Source of the DNA: Hymenobacter gummosus
GTDB lineage: Bacteria > Bacteroidota > Bacteroidia > Cytophagales > Hymenobacteraceae
Direction of reading: 5' to 3'
DNA: 64,000 nt
Assembly: GCF_003970915.1 (NCBI RefSeq)
Contig: NZ_RXOF01000001.1
Coordinates: 713,144 to 777,143, forward strand
Of the stretch, positions 9,531 through 18,438 are shown piece by piece. How positions within the stretch are numbered: position 1 is the first letter of the stretch; each line of letters opens with the position of its first letter. The notes under the pieces were generated by a model. The model saw only the letters and a program-made list of their open reading frames with translations. It had not been told where the DNA came from and did not search any database. The position numbers were made by a program, and so were the translations under genes.

Positions 9531-10064
9531 TGTCAGTACAATCCGTGAAAGATTTTGAGTGATCTAGCCAGTGCTTATAACTGTTAGGCCCTACCGACGT
9601 GCTAACAAGGGTTTAGAGCTGTTCCTGTTGCGAAACCCATTAGGGGTATGCAAATAGCATCAAACAAATGAATGAAACACGCATTACTTAACTCATTTGA
9701 AGATGTGAACTTTGCGTAGGGCGGCAGCGTCGGGGCATGTCTTCGTGAAGTCCGAATACTGCACAGGTTGGACGAAGTCCAAACCGCGCTCCGACGTTTC
9801 CTATTTGCATAGGACAAATTGCAGTAGTATTCAAAACAGCCAATGCTACACCTATTCGTACTATGCCCTTAGCAGATTAAGGGAGCACTTCATTTGCCAC
9901 GGTAGTGACAACTACCTCGGATCGCTTGTTTATACACCTGGCGATTATTGATGTGCGCACCAATTGACTACTCGTTTAACCTTTGTCCTGAACTTTTAAT
10001 CAAGGCCAAGTTTGGTCCAACGGGTCGCATTTATAGGCTAAGCGCCGTGGTGGTAACCGCTTGA
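9531..10064. other. 534-bp intergenic stretch, no convincing gene
   Basis: No protein with recognisable features is encoded. A weak inverted repeat lies at about 9656-9706 (AAATGA with TCATTT). The left copy of a 36-bp direct repeat lies at 9973-10008. The promoter of the TonB receptor presumably lies at the left end, but no clear Bacteroidota -33/-7 pair was seen. Confidence 0.5.
9973..10008. repeat. Direct repeat, left copy of 1-kb cassette
   Basis: About 30 of 36 bases match 10973-11008, exactly 1000 bp away in the same orientation. Conserved blocks are CGTTTAAC, AACTTTTAA and CAAGGCCA. Together the two copies bracket the zinc-finger protein gene and its partner. Confidence 0.7.
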
Positions 10065-10316
10065 CTAAGCAGCCGGCTCGTGTCTACTTTTGTTGGCTCC
10101 AGTTGGGTGCCGCTGGCAGTTGCCCGCTGTCAGCCCGACAATCGAAGCGGATTTGGCGCCGCATAGCCGGCATACGTACTGCGCTTTCTCGCTGCCTTCA
10201 TAAAGGGTGTGCCTGCCTTTGTTGGCGCCAGCTGGATGGCGTAGGCAGTTGCCCGCAGTCAGCCCCGCCACGGACGCGGACTTGCTGCCGCAGTATTTAC
10301 AGTGAAAGGTAGCCAT
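10065..10316 (-). CDS. Tandem CCCH zinc-finger-like small protein
   Basis: An 83-residue protein made of two copies of a 43-residue unit. Each unit has C-x2-C-x14-C-x2-H: C6, C9, C24, H27 and then C49, C52, C67, H70. Each is followed by GANKxRH. Shared text includes SKSAS/AKSAS and GLTAGNC. The arrangement suggests one zinc per unit. I recall similar uncharacterised small proteins in other Bacteroidota, with no known function. The ATG at 10316 fits; the gene begins 12 bp after the stop of the upstream gene, so both are probably one transcript. It could bind nucleic acid or protein, but this is inference. Confidence 0.8.
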   Translation of the reverse strand: MATFHCKYCGSKSASVAGLTAGNCLRHPAGANKGRHTLYEGSEKAQYVCRLCGAKSASIVGLTAGNCQRHPTGANKSRHEPAA

Positions 10317-10328
10317 GGCAGTGCTGAA

Positions 10329-10787
10329 CTAGACTCGTGGGTACTCTTTCCACTCGTTAACGCTGGCTTGGGCATAGCCCGTACGTTGGTGAATAACCTT
10401 GCGCATGGCCTCGTTCAGCCACGTGTAGGCCGTTGGGTCCACGCGCGGGTCGGCCATGAACTCACGCACGACAGCAACCAACGCGCCGGGCTGGTCGTTT
10501 TCCGGCACGTACTTCAGAAAGCCTTGCATCGCCGCGTGCATGGCTTCCAGCGCTTCCTTTCGCGGGTTAGGCAGCGTGTAGCTGCCCGGCGAAGCCGGCT
10601 CCAGCTCGTGCGGCGCGTATTCCTCGAAGTCCATGAACTGCGCCTGGTCTTCCATCGCCAGCAAAGCCGGCAGGGGCGCGCACTTGATGGGTTTGGCGTC
10701 GGCGGGATTAATCAGCATGATTTGCCGGACTTCGGCGGTGGGCTGGTCCTTCAGGCGTACCGCCTGACCCATAGAGAAACTGGACAT
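10329..10787 (-). CDS. Hypothetical protein, cassette partner
   Basis: A 152-residue soluble acidic protein that I do not recognise. The N-terminus (MGQAVRLKDQPTAEVRQIML) faintly resembles small beta-barrel modules with a VRLK motif. The middle is Pro-rich (about residues 45-75) and the C-terminus is probably helical (residues 76-140). It has no signal peptide or membrane segment. It is the first gene of a two-gene minus-strand unit with the CCCH protein, both enclosed by 36-bp direct repeats. Confidence 0.7.
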   Translation of the reverse strand: MSSFSMGQAVRLKDQPTAEVRQIMLINPADAKPIKCAPLPALLAMEDQAQFMDFEEYAPHELEPASPGSYTLPNPRKEALEAMHAAMQGFLKYVPENDQPGALVAVVREFMADPRVDPTAYTWLNEAMRKVIHQRTGYAQASVNEWKEYPRV

Positions 10788-10972
10788 AAATAAAGAGGGT
10801 TGATGGGTAATTCAGTTCGGGCGCAACGGACCCGCTACTGGCTCAGCCGAACGCTATTCCAAGACGTCAATGCTGAGTTGGTAAGGTAGAGAAAAAAGAG
10901 GCGAGACCGGACCCTTCAACAATATGGGTTCACCTACTTCCGCTCTGCCGTAGGAGGATGGTCGGTTCTGTC

Positions 10973-11008
10973 CGTTTAACTTTTGTACCAAACTTTTAAC
11001 CAAGGCCA
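10973..11008. repeat. Direct repeat, right copy of 1-kb cassette
   Basis: Partner of 9973-10008. Its last bases lie exactly where homology to DUF3500 begins (about 11006-11009), so it marks the junction at which a DUF3500 gene was truncated. Confidence 0.7.
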
Positions 11009-11179
11009 TACCTCGCGTTTGGCGGGAGCGGCACGATGACTGCGGAAAGCGACTACCTGCGCCTCGACGGCCCCAGCCTGTGGCTGGAGTACTCCAGCCA
11101 GCCGGGCCGCGACTTCGTTGGCCGCGTGCACCCGCACTCCGTCTGGCGAGACCGAACCACCGATTACGGTGGACAGTAG
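11009..11179 (+). pseudogene. 3' fragment of a DUF3500 gene
   Basis: From 11009 the frame reads YLAFGGSGTM and continues through SDYLRLDGP, a segment with SLWLEY, then VHPHSVWRDRTTDYGG, and a stop at 11177-11179. This aligns with the C-terminal part of the intact DUF3500 protein at 12770-14191 (SDYVRIDGP, WIEF, IHYHTLYRDRARDYGG). Only about 57 codons remain, with an in-frame ATG at 11036. It sits just upstream of the HupE/UreJ gene, an arrangement common for full-length DUF3500 genes. It is therefore most likely a stub left after an insertion or deletion. Confidence 0.8.
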
Positions 11180-11300
11180 CGGCTGGCCGGTTTGGGACGG
11201 CCATGTCCCAACGGGGCCTGGTACCAGTGACCCCGAAAGAACGGTTGTTTCTTCACGTATCCATCTTTGGCTGGCCCACCCGGGCTGGTCTTCTTGCACC

Positions 11301-12617
11301 ATGCTGCTTGTTTGTCGTCGCCTTGGCTGCTGGCCACTGCTGCTCGTCCTTGCCCTGTGGGGGGCCGCTCACCCCACCTTTGCCCACCCCATGCCAAGCG
11401 CGCTGGTGCTGCTGACGGTGCACCCGAACCGCCTCGAAGCCGAGCTGCACCTGCCGCTGGTCGAGTTGGAGACGGCCTTTGGGCACCCGCTGGCCGACTC
11501 GCCCCAGACCGTCGTACCGCGCTACGGAGCCGCCCTGCGGCAGTACCTCACCCGGCACGTGCGGGTGCAAAGCCCCGATGGACGCACCTGGGCCGTGCGT
11601 CCGGGGGCGTTACGCGTCCAGCACCAGCAAACGGAGCTGAACGGCCCGTACGAGGAATTACTGGCCACGCTGCAGCTGGCCCCACCGCCCGGGGCCGATG
11701 TCCGGCACTTCGTGCTGCACGACGATGCGGTGATTCACCAGGTGGTCACGCACAAAATACTGGTGGCCGTGCGCCAGGACTGGGCTACCGGCCGGGTACA
11801 CGACGATGCCCCTCCCGCCCAGGTGGGGGTGATCGAGCTAAACGTGGTCGATAACGTCATCCCGCCGCTGGTGGTAAACATGGCGGCGGGCAGCTCCTGG
11901 ACCGGCTTCACCGCCCTGGTACGCTTGGGCACCCGCCACATTGCCGACGGCACGGACCACTTGTTGTTCCTGCTCGCGCTGCTGTTGCCCGCCCCGCTGG
12001 TGGTGGCGGGGCAGCGGTGGGGCGGCTTCGGCGGGGCGCGCTACAGCGTGCGGCGGTTGCTACTGCTGGTCACGGCCTTCACGGCCGGCCATTCTCTGAC
12101 GCTGGTGCTGGGCACGCTCGGGTGGGTGCGCCTGCCCAGCCAGCCGGTGGAAACGCTCATTGCCGCGTCCATACTGGTGGCCGCGGCGCACGCCGTGCGC
12201 CCCCTCTTCCCGGGACGCGAACCGTGGGTGGCGGCAGGGTTTGGGCTGGTGCACGGGCTGGCCTTCGCCGGCACCCTGGCGGCGTTGCAGCTGGAAGGCG
12301 GGCCGCTGGCCTGGAGCCTGCTGGGCTTCAACGTGGGCATCGAGCTGATGCAGCTGCTGGTCGTGGGGCTGACGGTGCCCTGGCTGCTGCTGCTGGCCCG
12401 TACCCCGCATTACTGGTGGGTGCGCATCAGCGGCGCGGCGCTGGCCGGACTGGCCGCGGCGGCGTGGCTAACCGAACGCCTGAGCGGGCACCCAAATGTC
12501 CTCACGCGCGCCCTGGTAAGGGCCGATCCCTACGCGCCGTGGCTGCTGGCCGGGCTGGCCGTCGTCGCCCTGCTGCTCTACGTGCGCCGCACCAGGCCGG
12601 CCCCAAAGTCGTCGTGA
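11301..12617 (+). CDS. HupE/UreJ-like membrane protein
   Basis: A 438-residue membrane protein. A signal peptide ends near residue 28 (PTFAHP). An extracytoplasmic domain of about 190 residues follows, then about six or seven TM helices. The family motif TRHIADGTDHLLFLLALL opens the membrane domain. Further signatures are FTAGHSLTLVLG, FGLVHGLAFAG and GFNVGIELMQLL. The conserved His/Asp residues in these helices suggest metal or ion binding. HupE and UreJ are implicated in nickel uptake; for this extended subfamily the substrate is not known. The ATG at 11301 starts the signal peptide directly. Location is the inner membrane. Confidence 0.88.
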   Translation: MLLVCRRLGCWPLLLVLALWGAAHPTFAHPMPSALVLLTVHPNRLEAELHLPLVELETAFGHPLADSPQTVVPRYGAALRQYLTRHVRVQSPDGRTWAVRPGALRVQHQQTELNGPYEELLATLQLAPPPGADVRHFVLHDDAVIHQVVTHKILVAVRQDWATGRVHDDAPPAQVGVIELNVVDNVIPPLVVNMAAGSSWTGFTALVRLGTRHIADGTDHLLFLLALLLPAPLVVAGQRWGGFGGARYSVRRLLLLVTAFTAGHSLTLVLGTLGWVRLPSQPVETLIAASILVAAAHAVRPLFPGREPWVAAGFGLVHGLAFAGTLAALQLEGGPLAWSLLGFNVGIELMQLLVVGLTVPWLLLLARTPHYWWVRISGAALAGLAAAAWLTERLSGHPNVLTRALVRADPYAPWLLAGLAVVALLLYVRRTRPAPKSS

Positions 12618-12769
12618 GCGCGATGCCTGTCTTGCGGTTGGTCGAGTGGATTGGTCGACTGGTCGAGACATGCTTGCGTCAGGGAAACCACGGCAGTATT
12701 TATACGTAGCAGCCGACGCCCCTAAGGGGGTAGCTCATTGATTTTCATTCACCTTCTTACAACTTGCGT

Positions 12770-14191
12770 ATGCGAAGCGCTACTCTCCTTGTCTCAGCAG
12801 GCGTGCTGCTGACCCTAATGGGTTCCAACCAACGGTCCAGCCGCTCGGCGGTACGGGCCCTGCGGCTGCCGACCGCGGCCGCTCACGCCCACGGTTCTGC
12901 CAGCGTCAAAGGCACCAAAGGCGTGCAGCAGACCGGCACCGTCGCCGACGTGGTCACGGCCGCCAATGCCTTTCTGGCCACGCTCAGCACTGCCCAGCAG
13001 GCGACGGTGCTGCAAACCTTCAACGCGACCAACGTGGTGAAGTGGTCGAACTTCCCGATCGCCGGCTACAACGGCCGCATCGGCATCCGCCTCGACGCGC
13101 TGACGGCGGCGCAGCGGACGGCCGCCATGGCCGTGGTGCAGGCCGCCACCGGCACGGCCGCCAACGAAGGCTTTGACGAGATTCAGCAGATCCGCACGGC
13201 CGACGACTACCTCGTCTCCACCGGCAGCAGCAGCACGACCTTCGGCAGCAACATCTACTTCATTGCCTTCCTGGGCACGCCCAGCACCACCGGCACCTGG
13301 ATGCTGCAGTGCGGCGGCCACCACTCAGCCACCAACATCACCTTCGGCGGCGGTGCGGTAACGGGCGCTTCGCCCAAGTTCGAGGGCGTAGAGCCGCTGA
13401 CTTTCAACGCCCCGAACAGCAACGTGCTGCCTGCCGGTACGCCCTGCGCACCCCAGGCCCAGGAGCAGGCCGGGATGCTGGCCATGATCAGCGGCCTGAC
13501 GACGGCTCAACAGACCTCTGCCCGGCTGACCCAGACCTTCAACGATCTGGTCGTGGGGCCGCAGAAAGACGGGCTGTTCCCCGCCACGCGCGTCGGCTTG
13601 CAGTGCAACCAGCTCACGGCGGCCCAGAAGCAGCTCGTGGTGGATGCCATGGCGCCCTGGGTCAAGGACGTAGACGACGCCACGGGCCAGCAGCTGCTCG
13701 CCTACTACCAGTCGCAGATCGATAATACCTACATCGCCTACTCGGGCACCGGGGCCTTCAACGCCATCAGCGACTACGTGCGCATCGACGGGCCCAACGT
13801 ATGGATTGAGTTTGTGGTGCAGCGGGGTGCCGAATACCCAACCCAGATTCACTACCATACCCTCTACCGCGACCGGGCCCGCGACTACGGCGGCAACTTC
13901 TACGGCTCCTACACGACGGTGCTCGGCACCAAGCCCAGCACCAACGCGACGGTGTTCACGGCTTATCCCAACCCCGTGGCCAGCGGCCAGGGTATTGACG
14001 TGGTGCTGGCCCAGACCAGCAAGTCGGCCACCTACCAGCTGCGCAATGAAATCGGGCAGACGGTGGCCAACGGCACCTTCAGCGGCATAAAAACCAAAGT
14101 GCCCACCAAAGGCCTGGCTGCCGGGCTTTACTTGCTGACTGTGCAGCCCAGCGGCGAGCAGCCAGTCACCACCCGCTTGACTCTCCAGTAA
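12770..14191 (+). CDS. DUF3500 secreted protein with T9SS sorting tail
   Basis: A 473-residue exported protein. The signal peptide covers roughly residues 1-20. A DUF3500 domain follows, with two LTAAQ-type repeats and His-containing motifs GGHHSATNITF and IHYHTLYRDRARDYGG. A C-terminal type A sorting domain begins at about VFTAYPNPVASGQ and ends VTTRLTLQ, pointing to export across the OM by T9SS. The ATG at 12770 is preferred to an in-frame TTG at 12764. The HupE/UreJ gene ends 152 bp upstream, and the two may act together, since DUF3500 and HupE/UreJ genes are often adjacent (from memory). Confidence 0.85.
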   Translation: MRSATLLVSAGVLLTLMGSNQRSSRSAVRALRLPTAAAHAHGSASVKGTKGVQQTGTVADVVTAANAFLATLSTAQQATVLQTFNATNVVKWSNFPIAGYNGRIGIRLDALTAAQRTAAMAVVQAATGTAANEGFDEIQQIRTADDYLVSTGSSSTTFGSNIYFIAFLGTPSTTGTWMLQCGGHHSATNITFGGGAVTGASPKFEGVEPLTFNAPNSNVLPAGTPCAPQAQEQAGMLAMISGLTTAQQTSARLTQTFNDLVVGPQKDGLFPATRVGLQCNQLTAAQKQLVVDAMAPWVKDVDDATGQQLLAYYQSQIDNTYIAYSGTGAFNAISDYVRIDGPNVWIEFVVQRGAEYPTQIHYHTLYRDRARDYGGNFYGSYTTVLGTKPSTNATVFTAYPNPVASGQGIDVVLAQTSKSATYQLRNEIGQTVANGTFSGIKTKVPTKGLAAGLYLLTVQPSGEQPVTTRLTLQ

Positions 14192-14214
14192 GTCTCGTCC
14201 GGCCTTTTCAACGC

Positions 14215-14249
14215 GAACGGCCCCGCCTACTCAGTAGGTGGGGCCGTTC
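14215..14249 (+). terminator. Rho-independent terminator after DUF3500 gene
   Basis: A 16-bp stem with one mismatch, GAACGGCCCCGCCTAC (14215-14230) with its complement at 14234-14249, three-base loop, followed by TGTTTTG. Confidence 0.85.
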
Positions 14250-14343
14250 TGTTTTGCGGTACGTTTTTGTTGCCATTGTGCAGCCCCAAAAGGTTGCAAC
14301 TAGCAATGCGCGACACGAACGAGAGTCTATCTTGTTCACCCAT

Positions 14344-14382
14344 ACCACCTGTAACTGAACACTTCGCTCAGTTACAGGTGGT
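14344..14382. terminator. Perfect 15-bp hairpin at left edge of defence island
   Basis: ACCACCTGTAACTGA (14344-14358) pairs perfectly with 14368-14382, nine-base loop. No T-run follows. It lies in the 418-bp gap before the ABC-3C genes; the rest of that gap (14383-14610) is AT-rich and has no gene. It could be a terminator or an element boundary. Confidence 0.6.
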
Positions 14383-14610
14383 GTTGTGAAGCTAAAATAG
14401 AATATCCCTGCCCACTAGCGTAGCACACGGGGTGTAGCTAGTCTTGTGTCTGCTGGCCAAATGCGCCTTTTGGACTACTCTTTTTAGATTAGCCGCTATC
14501 GATTGCATCAGAACACCGCAATCAATGAGTTTCTTTTAGTTTGCAGAGCTTACCTTAAGCTCAGCAAATAATCTGGCCTTCTTAACACCCTTCCCTGTCG
14601 ATTTACCGCT

Positions 14611-15888
14611 ATGAGTTCCCCGTACTCGGCTGGGCCACAAATGCTCGGCTACCTGTACCAAGTGCAATATGCCTTACTCACGTTGCTTAAGGCCGACGAT
14701 GATGAAGCAAATGCGATTGTGATCGAGGGCCTAGATGATGTGGAGCTGAATGGAGCAACCTTCTTGGAACTCCAGCAACTCAAGCATCACATTGGGACAA
14801 AGCGACAGGCAACCCTATCAAACAGCAGCCTGGATTTGTGGAAGAGCCTGCGAATTTGGAGCGAAGGAATTGCGCAAAAACGGTGGAACCCGCTGCAAAC
14901 GAAACTAACGCTGATCACGACAGCGAGAGCTGTTAGCGGGTCTATTGCCTCCAAGCTGCGCGAACATGCGGGTGAGCGCAACACGAAGGAAGCTCTGCAA
15001 GAATTGGTAACACTAGCGGCCGATACAACGGCCAAGGCCGCTGCAAAGGCTCAAGCAGCTTTAGCTCAGGGTAAGAAGGTGCAGCCTACAGAGTTAGAAG
15101 AACTGGTGACTGTTTTTGGTGCCCTGAAGCCTGCCCAGCAAAAGCAGCTAGTAGAAGCTATTGTGGTGGTTGACCAAGCTCCGACCATGCACAATTTGGA
15201 GGAGCCGATTAAAAACAAGTTGCGCATAGTGGCTCCCAAGGATAGGCTGAACCAGGTATACACGCATTTGCTGGGCTGGTGGTACGCCACTGTTGCTGAG
15301 CAACTGCTGAACGCACCTGGTGCCAATAAGCCCATCAAATGGATTGACCTTAAAACAGAGATTGATGAAATCATTCCTCAGTATCGAGCGGATAGGCTAC
15401 CTACTTTTTTTGCCCGCGCTGAACCGGACGAGGATCACTACAAAGCATTACAAGGGCAAATGTTTGTGCGCCAGCTGGATTACTTGGTGCTGGACGCAAA
15501 GCGTATTCGCTATGCCGTAAAGGACTATTTCCGGGCCTTTCAAGAGCGCACGAAATGGGCAACCGATAAGCTTCTGGTCGGCAGAGAAGTGGAAGACTAT
15601 GAAGCCGATTTGCAAGAACGCTGGGAACGGTTTGTTAACCGCTTGCCCTACCAACCGGAATACTCCAGCTATCTGGAAGACGATGAAGCCTGCCTGCGGT
15701 TTGGCCGCCGGGTGCTGGATTGGGTTGAAGAGGCCAATTTCCCTATTCGGCCTGCCATGCCCCCTACTGCCGATTACATTACGCGCGGCAGCTACCATAT
15801 GATAGCAGACCGGGATGTGCCCCCTGTTTACTGGCACCCTAAGTTTTTAGAGAAGATGGCTGAACTGGTACAGGAGGCTGGTAATTAA
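14611..15888 (+). CDS. ABC-3C system nuclease-like/C-terminal component
   Basis: A 425-residue protein. The N-terminus has the GYLYQVQYALLTLL helix of Cap4/DUF4297-type nucleases. The segment VIEGLDDVEL runs to LQQLKHH, giving a possible PD-(D/E)xK core at E39, D43, Q56 and K58. The remaining 300 residues are mostly helical and resemble the C-terminal domain of three-component ABC (ABC-3C) systems. It is the first gene of an operon with the middle component and the DUF3732 ATPase. In the ABC-3C model the SMC-like ATPase senses an invader and unleashes the effector. I infer DNA cleavage as the output; catalytic residues are assigned by eye. Confidence 0.78.
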   Translation: MSSPYSAGPQMLGYLYQVQYALLTLLKADDDEANAIVIEGLDDVELNGATFLELQQLKHHIGTKRQATLSNSSLDLWKSLRIWSEGIAQKRWNPLQTKLTLITTARAVSGSIASKLREHAGERNTKEALQELVTLAADTTAKAAAKAQAALAQGKKVQPTELEELVTVFGALKPAQQKQLVEAIVVVDQAPTMHNLEEPIKNKLRIVAPKDRLNQVYTHLLGWWYATVAEQLLNAPGANKPIKWIDLKTEIDEIIPQYRADRLPTFFARAEPDEDHYKALQGQMFVRQLDYLVLDAKRIRYAVKDYFRAFQERTKWATDKLLVGREVEDYEADLQERWERFVNRLPYQPEYSSYLEDDEACLRFGRRVLDWVEEANFPIRPAMPPTADYITRGSYHMIADRDVPPVYWHPKFLEKMAELVQEAGN

Positions 15889-15901
15889 GTCTGGGCTTGC
15901 T

Positions 15902-16393
15902 ATGCTTCCGTGGAACCGTCGGCCTATTGAGGCGAATCTGGTTAATCCCGCCTTTTGTACGCTGGTTCTGCGCCAGGCTATCGATGGCTACTTCCAAACA
16001 GCTCGCACAGGAATGGAGTTTTCGCTGGCATTTCTGGTGCTGCCCGTCGTATTGCACAAAGCCACACGTGACTTGGTCCCGGCCACCATTGCCACGAAGT
16101 TACATGTGTGGATTCAGCGGCATCACGAAGTGCGCATTGGCTTTGCGCAACACATGCAGAACATGGTGCCGATTACCAAAGAAGCGCTGATTTTTGGCAT
16201 GCAGCACGACGCTTACCAGCTGGATGAGCGAGGCACCTTAGTGGCAGGGCTGCAGGAGCTAAAGCCTGTGGATGTTATCCCAGGCTCTGACGCAGAAGCG
16301 TGTTTCAAGAAGGCGTTTTTTGTAGGCCGGTGGTTTGCCGACGCGGGCACCCCTTCCTCCGTGATTGCCGCCTGGGACGTAACGATCAAGTAG
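15902..16393 (+). CDS. ABC-3C system middle component
   Basis: A 163-residue protein of the ABC-3C middle-component type. Recognisable are WNRRPIEANLVNPAFC at the N-terminus, FLVLPVVLHKATRDLVP at about 44-60, and VPITKEALIFGMQH near 91-104. It has no signal or TM segment. The gap to the nuclease-like gene is 13 bp and to the ATPase gene 1 bp, so the three are coexpressed. Family proteins bridge the ATPase and the effector component; the exact role is not established. Confidence 0.8.
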   Translation: MLPWNRRPIEANLVNPAFCTLVLRQAIDGYFQTARTGMEFSLAFLVLPVVLHKATRDLVPATIATKLHVWIQRHHEVRIGFAQHMQNMVPITKEALIFGMQHDAYQLDERGTLVAGLQELKPVDVIPGSDAEACFKKAFFVGRWFADAGTPSSVIAAWDVTIK

Positions 16394-16394
16394 T

Positions 16395-18422
16395 ATGGAG
16401 TATCAGTTTTACCCTTTTTTTTACTTCCCGCCGACCACAATGCAAGTGCGGGCCATCATCCTATACAACTATCAAGGGCAGAAACGGATTCTGCCCTTCA
16501 AGCTCGGGCAAGTCAACATTATTACGGGCGAGTCGGAAACGGGCAAATCATCCATTATTAATATTCTCGACTACTGCACCGGGCGCTCAACCTTCAAAAT
16601 GTTTAAAGCGGAGGGGGTAAATATTGGCGTGGTTGCCTGGTACGCCGTGCTGCTTCAAATAGGCTGGATGCAGGTGCTGGTTGCCAAGCCGACCCCCAAA
16701 GGCCAAAACAGGTCACAGAAGGAAGGATACATTGACAAGGGCCTGTTTTTGCAACTTCCCGAACTCAAGGATCTGCGGGTTAATACCAACGACGACGGCA
16801 TTGATTCGGAGCTGTCAAATCTGATCGGGATTGCGCCGAACAAGGCGTTGAGCCCAACCAAAACGGGCCAAGATCCAGCCCAGGCATCCCTGCAGCACAC
16901 CAAGTATTTTCTGTTTCAGAATCAAAACCTAGTATCTAGCCCCGAGCACCTGTTCTGGCGGCAGAGTGACCCGAAGATCGGCCGCCACTTACGCGACTCG
17001 TTGCATTACTTTTTAGGAGCCGACCAAGATGAACGCTGGGAGAAGGAAAAGCGACTTGCGCATTACAAGAAGGGTCTACAAAAGCTCGAAGCCAGCAACC
17101 GTTTACTCGAAGCACAACGGGCCACCCAGAGCCAGAGTATGCGTACCATGCTGCTGCAGGCGCAGCAAGTAGGCCTCGTAGGGGGACTGGTGCCGGACGC
17201 CGAACTGTTACCGACCCTACGGGGACTTCTGACGTGGGAAGCAAGCAGTACCCTAACCACCGTTGCGGTAGCCAATAGCCCGTTGGAGCAGGAACGCCAG
17301 CGTGCGCGCGAGCTGAATCGGGACTTTCGTGAGAAGCTGCGCGAGATAGAAGAGGCCGAAGAATACCGCCGGCAAGCCGATGGGTTTGCCACCTCAATCG
17401 AGCAGCATACGGACCGGCTACGAGCCGTGCATGTGTTTGACCAAGACTCTACTCACGCGGAACAGTGCCCACTTTGTTCGCAAACGATGGGTTCGCCGCC
17501 TCCTTCGGTGGCGGCCCTAACGACGTCGCTGGCTCGGATGCAGGCCAACCTGGGCGGCGTGCGCCGGGAACGGCCTCAACTGGAGCAGTACATCACCCAG
17601 CTGAACAACCAATTGGAAGACCTTCGTGAGGCACGCCGACTGGCCGAAGACCGGGTAAAAGCGCTGCAACAGGAACAAGATGCGGGAGGGCGGTTGCGCG
17701 ACCTGGAGCTGCGGGCCTCACGTGTCGTTGGCCGCATTGAAAGCTATCTGGAGCAGCTACAGCTGGTCGATGATAATGCTGAGCTGCAACAACGCATTGA
17801 AAACGGGAAAAAAATCATCGAGGATTTAGAAGCGGAAATCGGATCTGAAGACGTCACAGAAATCATTGAAACCAGCCTAGCACTGGTATCTGCGTATATG
17901 ACGCCTTGGGCCAAGGTATTGAACATGCGCTATGCCGGCTTGCCCCATCGCCTCGACCCGCGCAACCTGACGGTAGTAGCGGCGCAAGGCCGCGGTATTA
18001 CGATGGAAGATATGGGCGGTGGGTCGAACGCGCTGGGCTGCCACTTGATTACCCTGGTGGCCCTGCACCGGTTCTTTATTAAGAATAAGAAACCGGTGCC
18101 CGGCCTGCTCGTGCTCGACCAGCCCTCACAGGTGTATTTCCCATCGCTCGAAGCCTACAAGACCATATTAGACGGCACCGTACGAGACGTGAGCGTGGCC
18201 GGCGGCGATGTGGCAGCTGTGCAGCGCATGTTTGCGTATTTGTTCAAACGCGTAAAAGAGCTAAGTCCCGATCTGCAGCTCATTGTGACGGAACACGCTA
18301 ACTTGGATACACTCGACTACCAGCAGGCGCTGGTAGAAGACCCTTGGGTAGGAGGCAGAGGCTTGATTCCGCAGGAGTGGATAACGGCCATGCCGCCAGC
18401 AGTAGACCCAGTAGAAGAATAA
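16395..18422 (+). CDS. DUF3732 SMC/Rad50-like ATPase of ABC-3C system
   Basis: A 675-residue ABC ATPase. Walker A is GESETGKSS at 45-53. A long helical region contains a Rad50-like zinc-hook motif CPLC at 358-361, flanked by coiled coil (about 280-345 and 375-470). The signature-like GGGSNALGCHL and the Walker B LLVLD at 571-575 close the head. The residue after the Walker B Asp is Gln, not Glu, in LDQPSQVYFP; I believe this is usual for DUF3732. An in-frame ATG at 16440 (MQVRAIIL) would remove 15 residues and may be the real start. It converges on the AbiEii-like gene with a 16-bp gap. Confidence 0.85.
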   Translation: MEYQFYPFFYFPPTTMQVRAIILYNYQGQKRILPFKLGQVNIITGESETGKSSIINILDYCTGRSTFKMFKAEGVNIGVVAWYAVLLQIGWMQVLVAKPTPKGQNRSQKEGYIDKGLFLQLPELKDLRVNTNDDGIDSELSNLIGIAPNKALSPTKTGQDPAQASLQHTKYFLFQNQNLVSSPEHLFWRQSDPKIGRHLRDSLHYFLGADQDERWEKEKRLAHYKKGLQKLEASNRLLEAQRATQSQSMRTMLLQAQQVGLVGGLVPDAELLPTLRGLLTWEASSTLTTVAVANSPLEQERQRARELNRDFREKLREIEEAEEYRRQADGFATSIEQHTDRLRAVHVFDQDSTHAEQCPLCSQTMGSPPPSVAALTTSLARMQANLGGVRRERPQLEQYITQLNNQLEDLREARRLAEDRVKALQQEQDAGGRLRDLELRASRVVGRIESYLEQLQLVDDNAELQQRIENGKKIIEDLEAEIGSEDVTEIIETSLALVSAYMTPWAKVLNMRYAGLPHRLDPRNLTVVAAQGRGITMEDMGGGSNALGCHLITLVALHRFFIKNKKPVPGLLVLDQPSQVYFPSLEAYKTILDGTVRDVSVAGGDVAAVQRMFAYLFKRVKELSPDLQLIVTEHANLDTLDYQQALVEDPWVGGRGLIPQEWITAMPPAVDPVEE

Positions 18423-18438
18423 AGAAAGCGGTTGTTGG

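Noticed and set aside
9602-9951. Short open frames between the TonB receptor and the cassette
   Set aside because: Composition is random-like, no ribosome-binding context or domain.
11118-11300. 61-codon extension upstream of the HupE/UreJ signal peptide
   Set aside because: The ATG at 11301 begins a clear signal peptide; the extension reads through the DUF3500 remnant.
10976-11302. Minus-strand open frame of 108 codons
   Set aside because: It overlaps the DUF3500 remnant, which explains the sequence on the plus strand.
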